DNA from: Cyanobacteria bacterium UBA9971
GTDB lineage: Bacteria > Cyanobacteriota > Vampirovibrionia > Gastranaerophilales > UBA9971
Assembly (NCBI GenBank): GCA_003499955.1
Contig: DNRP01000174.1
Span: 1-8,767, forward strand
DNA length: 8,767 nucleotides
Reading direction: 5' to 3'
The notes below the pieces were generated by a model. It saw nothing but the letters and a program-made list of their open reading frames with translations, was not told the DNA's origin and did not search any database. Made by a program: the position numbers and the translations under genes. This document shows positions 5,673 through 8,767 of the stretch, one piece after another; position 1 is the first letter of the stretch; each line of letters opens with the position of its first letter.

Positions 5673-5703
5673 AAAAAAAGTGTAGATAAGATAAAATTTT
5701 CGA

Positions 5704-6201
5704 TTATTTTTTTACAAGCTCTTCGACAGGCTTATAACAGTCAATATACATTTCAGCGAATCGAATCCCGCTATCATTAACAAATACATTGATTTTGCCC
5801 GGTCTAAGAATCACATCTCCGTTAAATTGTGAATAAATATTTTCAATAACATTATTTATAGTTGCAACAGGCATATTAGCCTCGGCAAGTTTTTGTGGAG
5901 GAAGCACAGTAAGAATAGACTGCATCCGCTTAAGATTATGCTCTTTTACAAGATAATCCACTTCATTTCTAAGCCTGTTTATATAATCAGTGACATCTTC
6001 GCCGAAAGCTGTTTCCAGCATTGCAGTGTCTTCTGACGCAAATATTTTGTTTTTGTCATTAAGCGTCGCAGAACTAGGGACATTGGAAAAAGGGTTTTCA
6101 GGTTCTTTTTCGCTGAAATCCAAATCAAACAAAAATCCTATAAAATTAAGGAATAATTGCCAGATACCTTTTATAAAATTGGCAAAACTGCCATTACCCA
6201 T
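5704..6201 (-). CDS. Unrecognised 165-residue protein with hydrophobic N-terminal helix
   Basis: No family recognised. The start is well supported: TTGGAGGAAA ends about eight bases before the ATG at 6201, one of the strongest ribosome sites in the window. Residues 5-27 (from SFANFIKGIW to GFLFDL) are hydrophobic and aromatic with only one lysine and could lie in or on the membrane. Residues 30-58 are polar and probably disordered (KEPENPFSN, PSSATLNDKN). The rest (60-165) looks like a compact alpha/beta domain: a helix EDVTDYINRLRNEVDYLVKE (68-87), then ILTVLPP, a helix VATINNVIENIYSQF, a strand pair ILRPGKINVFVND, and a C-terminal helix. It lies between the Bax-inhibitor gene (upstream) and a gene-free stretch, with its own terminator, so it is probably a single-gene unit. 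Confidence 0.78.
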   Translation of the reverse strand: MGNGSFANFIKGIWQLFLNFIGFLFDLDFSEKEPENPFSNVPSSATLNDKNKIFASEDTAMLETAFGEDVTDYINRLRNEVDYLVKEHNLKRMQSILTVLPPQKLAEANMPVATINNVIENIYSQFNGDVILRPGKINVFVNDSGIRFAEMYIDCYKPVEELVKK

Positions 6202-6324
6202 GGTTAATTTCCTCCAATAAAGAGTTTGCGTGTGTTTTTATCCCGTATAAATCGTAAGGCTTATATATATAAAAACAACATACTCGAAAAAATTGCCTTT
6301 TTTTGAAAAAATTCATGTTATATT

Positions 6325-7026
6325 TTATTTTCTGTTGCCAAAAAGTCTTAACAGCATAAGGAAAAGGTTTATAAAATCAAGATATAAAATCAAAGCGCCG
6401 CTGATTGATTCTTTAACATCTTCTTCTGTTCCCGAGTTCCCAATTATGTTAAGCTGTTTGATTTTTTGTGTGTCATAAGCGGTTAGTCCAACAAAAATTA
6501 AGATTCCCGCATAGGTTATAATCCAGTACATCATACCGTTGTTCAAAAACATATTAACAAGAGACGCAATAATCAAGCCTATTAATGCCATAAAACAAAT
6601 ATTTCCGACGCTGGTTAAATCTTTCTTGGTTACATAACCGTAGAAGCTCATAATTCCAAAAGTTCCCGCCGTCACAACAAAGGTTGTAGTAATTGAGGAA
6701 GCGGTATAAAGCAAAAATATACAGGATAAAGTTAGTCCGTTTAATGCGGAATAACCCAAAAAGGTATTCATTGCAGTACTGGCGGACATTTTTTTAACAT
6801 TTACCGCAAGATGTCCGACTAAAACAACTTCTGCAATCATTAACCCAAAGAAAACGAGCATATTTCCGAAAATAAAATCAGTTATGGGCTTAGAACCTGC
6901 AACAATATAAGCAACAGCAGCCGTTAAAAACAGCCCCATCGACATCCATTTGTACACATTAACTATAAATTCCTTCTGTTCCAGCTCTACCTGTGATTGA
7001 GTTAAATTTTGTATTTCTGTTTGCAT
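6325..7026 (-). CDS. Bax inhibitor-1 (BI-1/YbhL) family membrane protein
   Basis: 233 residues with seven predicted membrane segments (about 27-43, 52-75, 84-107, 112-133, 140-161, 165-184, 207-229), the BI-1/TMBIM arrangement. Family marks are FLGYSALNGLTLS (89-101), GLTAYDTQKIK (180-190) and ALILYLDFINLFLMLLRLFG (211-230). Asp185 and Asp217 match the paired aspartates that set pH-dependent calcium leak in the B. subtilis homologue YetJ. Bacterial members (YbhL, YccA, YetJ) are inner-membrane proteins; YccA modulates FtsH, others leak calcium, so the exact role here is open. The polar N-terminus (1-20) is Gln/Glu-rich. AAGAGGA eight bases before the ATG supports the start. A TATAAT box lies 35 bases upstream, so it is probably transcribed alone. 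Confidence 0.93.
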   Translation of the reverse strand: MQTEIQNLTQSQVELEQKEFIVNVYKWMSMGLFLTAAVAYIVAGSKPITDFIFGNMLVFFGLMIAEVVLVGHLAVNVKKMSASTAMNTFLGYSALNGLTLSCIFLLYTASSITTTFVVTAGTFGIMSFYGYVTKKDLTSVGNICFMALIGLIIASLVNMFLNNGMMYWIITYAGILIFVGLTAYDTQKIKQLNIIGNSGTEEDVKESISGALILYLDFINLFLMLLRLFGNRK

Positions 7027-7060
7027 GAAAATTTCCTCTTAAATTATGTAACTATACCAA

Positions 7061-7066
7061 ATTATA
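7061..7066 (-). promoter_or_regulatory. Candidate -10 box for the BI-1 family gene
   Basis: TATAAT on the minus strand, 35 bases before the ATG at 7026. No clear -35 box is present at 17 bases (a T-run instead). The box overlaps a tandem pair of TATACCAA (plus strand 7053-7060 and 7063-7070), which could be a direct-repeat operator or a duplicated -10 region. Confidence 0.4.
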
Positions 7067-7133
7067 CCAATAATATTATATATAAAAAAATAATTGAGGA
7101 TTTATTCGGAGTATTTTTGAATAAAATTATTTA

Positions 7134-7170
7134 TATAGAAAATCCCGCTAAATTAGCGGGATTTTCTATA
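7134..7170 (-). terminator. Terminator of RNase P RNA
   Basis: A perfect 17-bp stem (TATAGAAAATCCCGCTA and its inverse) with a 3-base loop, starting at the end of helix P1 of rnpB. The GC core CCCGC/GCGGG is followed by ATTTTCTATA, a modest T-tract. Its length is unusual and it may also protect or help to process the RNA 3' end. Confidence 0.85.
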
Positions 7171-7549
7171 GGAAGCAGCCTATAAGCCGGGTTCTGTCGA
7201 TATAAAATATCGTGGTAATCATCTATCTGGGATGTACATTTCTGCACACCTCGAGCGGTATACCTCGGGAATGGCGGGCAGCCTTAATTCCCACTTTAAC
7301 CTTGCTCCGGTCGGGGTTTACCTGGCCAACACCTCTCGATGTTGCCGGTGGTCTCTTACACCACCGTTGCACCCTCGCCTGTTACTCGTAAAACGAGTCC
7401 ATCGGCAGTCATCATTTCTGTGGCACTATCCTCACAGTCACCTGCACCGGATGTTATCCGGCGACCTGCCCTGTGGAGCCCGGACTTTCCTCAAAGACAT
7501 GGAACTTGTTAAAAGTGCCACACCCTCGCGATTACCCTGACTACTTCCT
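7170..7549 (-). ncRNA. rnpB: RNase P RNA, bacterial type A
   Basis: The catalytic RNA that cuts 5' leaders from tRNA precursors. Read on the minus strand it has the near-universal GAGGAAAGTCCGGGCTCC close to the 5' end (7476-7493), GAGGGTGCAACGG, AGGTAAACCCC, and the 3' block ACAGAACCCGGCTTAT. The ends were set by helix P1: AGGAAGTAGTC (7539-7549) pairs over 11 positions with GGCTGCTTCCT (7170-7180), with only G-U wobbles as exceptions. Length is about 380 bases, normal for type A. A terminator follows at once. Open reading frames across it are meaningless. Confidence 0.97.
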
Positions 7550-7558
7550 TTAATATTT

Positions 7559-7588
7559 TATATCAATTGAAATTTATATTGTAGTAAA
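7559..7588 (-). promoter_or_regulatory. Weak candidate promoter of rnpB
   Basis: TTTACT, an 18-base spacer and GATATA on the minus strand would start transcription within a few bases of the predicted 5' end of rnpB at 7549. Neither box is good; position is the main support. Confidence 0.25.
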
Positions 7589-7610
7589 ATTTTAGATATG
7601 CATACTTACT

Positions 7611-7682
7611 GTCATTGCGAGCAAAGCGAAGCAATCCAAAAAAATAAAATGGATTGCTTCAGGCTAAAGCCTTCGCAATGAC
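7611..7682. repeat. Palindromic intergenic repeat, copy 5
   Basis: The shortest full copy (72 bases): GTCATTGCGAG ... TTCGCAATGAC with inner GAAGCAATCC / GGATTGCTTC. The right arm carries the extra hairpin AGGCTAAAGCCT. It lies between divergent rnpB and menG, 30 bases before the menG start codon. Confidence 0.9.
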
Positions 7683-7712
7683 GAACAAAATTTAATTAAT
7701 AATTGAAGTAAC

Positions 7713-8429
7713 ATGAAAAATTTGAAAAAAATCTTAAATAACAAATCAAAATCAGAATATGTCCATGAAATGTTTGACAAATTGGCAGTTGATTATGACT
7801 TGATGAACAATATAATCAGCTTTGGAAGACACAAATTTGTTAAAAAACAGGTAATTAAAAATGTTCCGCTAAGAGATGGAATGAATATTCTTGACGTATG
7901 TACAGGAACAGGCGATATTCCTCTGTTTATCGCGAAAAAATTCGGAAATTCAGTTAAAATTACAGGCGTTGATTTTTCTGAAAAAATGCTCGAAATCGCC
8001 AGAAAACGCAATGATAGATATAATAAAACAGAATTTATAAACGCGGATGCTTTAAATTTGCCGTTTGAAGATAATTATTTTGATGCGGTGTTTATAAGTT
8101 TTGGCTTGAGAAACCTTGCCGACTTGAGAAAAGGCATTCTGGAACTTCAAAGAGTCACGAAAAAAGGCGGATACGTTGTAAATCTTGATATGGGCAAACC
8201 CAAAGGAATTTTAGGCTATATATTCAGATTATATTTTTTCGGGCTGGTTCCGTTATTAGGAAAATTATTTCACGGAAGTGCAGAGCCTTATAGCTATCTG
8301 CCGGAATCCTGTGAAAGTTTTCCCGATCAAGAAGAACTTGTCAGGATTTTTCATGAACTCGGATTTGATGAGGTAAAAAACTATAATTTTGCTTTTGGGG
8401 CTTTGGCTCAGCAGATAGCAAGAGTTTAA
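7713..8429 (+). CDS. menG: Demethylmenaquinone methyltransferase (MenG/UbiE)
   Basis: 238 residues, normal for the family. The enzyme transfers a methyl group from SAM to demethylmenaquinone, the last step of menaquinone synthesis (and the C-methylation of ubiquinone where that is made). Family marks: VHEMFDKLAVDYDLMNNIISFGRHK (17-41), the SAM loop ILDVCTGTGD (59-68), GVDFS (85-89), NADALNLPFEDNYFD (110-124), FGLRNL (130-135) and YSYLPESCESFPDQEEL (193-209), the UbiE signature, then GALAQQIARV at the end. The usual tryptophan after the RH motif (RHxxWR) is replaced by Val43. GAAG stands a few bases before the ATG. Repeat copy 5 lies in its leader. Menaquinone is a plausible partner of the FixCX complex at the left of the window. 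Confidence 0.94.
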   Translation: MKNLKKILNNKSKSEYVHEMFDKLAVDYDLMNNIISFGRHKFVKKQVIKNVPLRDGMNILDVCTGTGDIPLFIAKKFGNSVKITGVDFSEKMLEIARKRNDRYNKTEFINADALNLPFEDNYFDAVFISFGLRNLADLRKGILELQRVTKKGGYVVNLDMGKPKGILGYIFRLYFFGLVPLLGKLFHGSAEPYSYLPESCESFPDQEELVRIFHELGFDEVKNYNFAFGALAQQIARV

Positions 8430-8491
8430 AGGAGCTTCTTTTTGTTTATAAAAGAGCTTTTTCCATTGAACTCCAAAATGCCCTTTGCGAA

Positions 8492-8618
8492 GGTTTCGTA
8501 ATATTTCACCCTGCGTATAAAAACATGCGAGCACTGTTTGAGCCTGCCAAAGCAGGCGAGTTTGCGAGCTTAGACATCTGAAAGTTTCAAGCGTGAGCAG
8601 GGTTGAAATATAGAAACC
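8492..8618. repeat. Large imperfect inverted repeat downstream of menG
   Basis: GGTTTC (8492-8497) plus ATATTTCACCCTGC (8501-8514) pair with GCAGGGTTGAAATAT (8597-8611) plus GAAACC (8613-8618), with small bulges. Inside is a perfect hairpin GCCTGC-CAAA-GCAGGC (8542-8557) and a GCGAG-rich stretch. No reading frame of note covers it. It resembles dispersed intergenic elements I recall from several bacteria (segments like GCGAGCACTGTTTGAGC near CTTTGGTTCTTTCTTTT), but I cannot confirm this here. Confidence 0.6.
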
Positions 8619-8643
8619 GAAGTTAGGGGCGAGTTTTTCTTTG

Positions 8644-8675
8644 GGTTCTTTCTTTTAGTCGTAAAAGAAAGAACC
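8644..8675. repeat. Perfect 14-bp stem hairpin
   Basis: GGTTCTTTCTTTTA and its exact inverse around the loop GTCG. Eight bases further on, GAAGGGG / CCCCTTC (8682-8700) makes a second hairpin. Neither is followed by a T-run on the plus strand, so they are not ordinary terminators, although the first may help end the menG transcript. Confidence 0.75.
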
Positions 8676-8719
8676 TCGGGTGAAGGGGTGAAGCCCCTTC
8701 TATAAACAAATTAAGTACT

Positions 8720-8767
8720 TTATTTCCTAACAGGCTTGGGAATCAAAAAATAAACAATGAAAAATAC
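8720..8767 (-). CDS. Possible C-terminus of a membrane protein (5' part outside window)
   Basis: Read from the right edge on the minus strand, 15 codons VFFIVYFLIPKPVRK end at a TAA (8720-8722). The pattern of a hydrophobic run closed by Pro and basic residues is what the end of a last membrane helix looks like, and the other two minus frames are stopped or unlikely. So short a stretch could be chance; convergent orientation towards menG is plausible. Confidence 0.3.
   Translation of the reverse strand, partial: VFFIVYFLIPKPVRK

Larger units (their letters stand above)
5338..5703. other. Gene-free stretch between acyP and the 165-residue gene
   Basis: 366 bases without a supported gene. It holds the half repeat (5349-5410), the full repeat (5452-5537), promoter-like sites on both strands, an AT-rich part (5563-5640), a perfect DnaA-box match TTATCCACA (5599-5607) with a one-mismatch copy in opposite orientation (TGTAGATAA, 5681-5689), and a terminator hairpin for the gene entering from the right. 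Confidence 0.7.
8430..8767. other. Gene-free stretch at the right end
   Basis: 338 bases with no gene that can be firmly supported. Most of it (about 8490-8700) is taken up by the inverted repeats and hairpins described separately. After 8700 the sequence is AT-rich; a possible minus-strand gene end lies at 8720-8767. No clear terminator with a T-run follows menG. Confidence 0.65.

Noticed and set aside
7232..7540. Open reading frame of 102 codons on the plus strand
   Set aside because: It runs antisense through RNase P RNA; the conserved RNA blocks and P1 pairing explain the sequence fully and the peptide resembles no protein.
2510..7682. The five repeats as a CRISPR array
   Set aside because: Spacing is kilobases, copies are palindromic and of unequal length, and no cas gene is present.
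8265..8534. Minus-strand frame of 89 codons across the end of menG
   Set aside because: More than half lies antisense to the conserved C-terminal part of menG, and the rest in the folded repeat-like element; no family resemblance.
8757..8767. ATG at the right edge on the plus strand as the start of a gene
   Set aside because: Only three codons are visible and no ribosome site precedes it.

Overview
The window is AT-rich bacterial chromosome with compact genes, short leaders and intrinsic terminators. I cannot name the species. A two-cluster FixX, a menaquinone methyltransferase, a type A RNase P RNA and low GC fit an anaerobic or facultative Gram-negative-type or uncultured lineage; a non-photosynthetic cyanobacterial relative (Melainabacteria-like) is one possibility, held weakly. 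No phage, transposase, CRISPR array, tRNA or rRNA was seen.

Layout. 1-1030 (+): the 3' part of fixC/etfC followed by fixX/etfX, the quinone-side half of an electron-transferring flavoprotein (FixABCX) complex, closed by a two-way terminator. 1061-2483 (-): an orphan CheR-like methyltransferase and, upstream of it, a 74-residue protein that starts at TTG and faintly recalls HicA. 2690-3381 (+): a small XRE-type regulator followed 17 bases later by an unrecognised protein with a strongly acidic tail. 3531-5337 (-): a probable operon acyP - unknown beta-rich protein - trxB. 5338-5703: a gene-free stretch with one half and one full copy of a palindromic repeat, promoter-like sites and a DnaA-box-like site. 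5704-7026 (-): an unrecognised 165-residue protein and a seven-helix Bax-inhibitor-1 family protein. 7134-7549 (-): RNase P RNA with its terminator. 7713-8429 (+): menG/ubiE. 8430-8767: a structured, repeat-like gene-free stretch, with perhaps the last 15 codons of a membrane protein entering from the right edge on the minus strand.

How the parts fit. FixCX passes electrons between an ETF and the quinone pool and MenG makes the final methylation of menaquinone, so both ends of the window concern quinone-linked electron transfer. TrxB supplies thiol reduction. The rest is housekeeping (RNase P, acylphosphatase) plus several proteins of unknown role.

The most distinctive feature is a family of palindromic intergenic elements (four full copies, one half copy) with constant GTCATTGCGAG ends, GCAATC inner boxes and variable small hairpins between them. 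I found no convincing new multi-gene system; the best leads are the modular repeat family, the folded element after menG, the regulator/acidic-protein pair and the unknown gene coupled to acyP and trxB.
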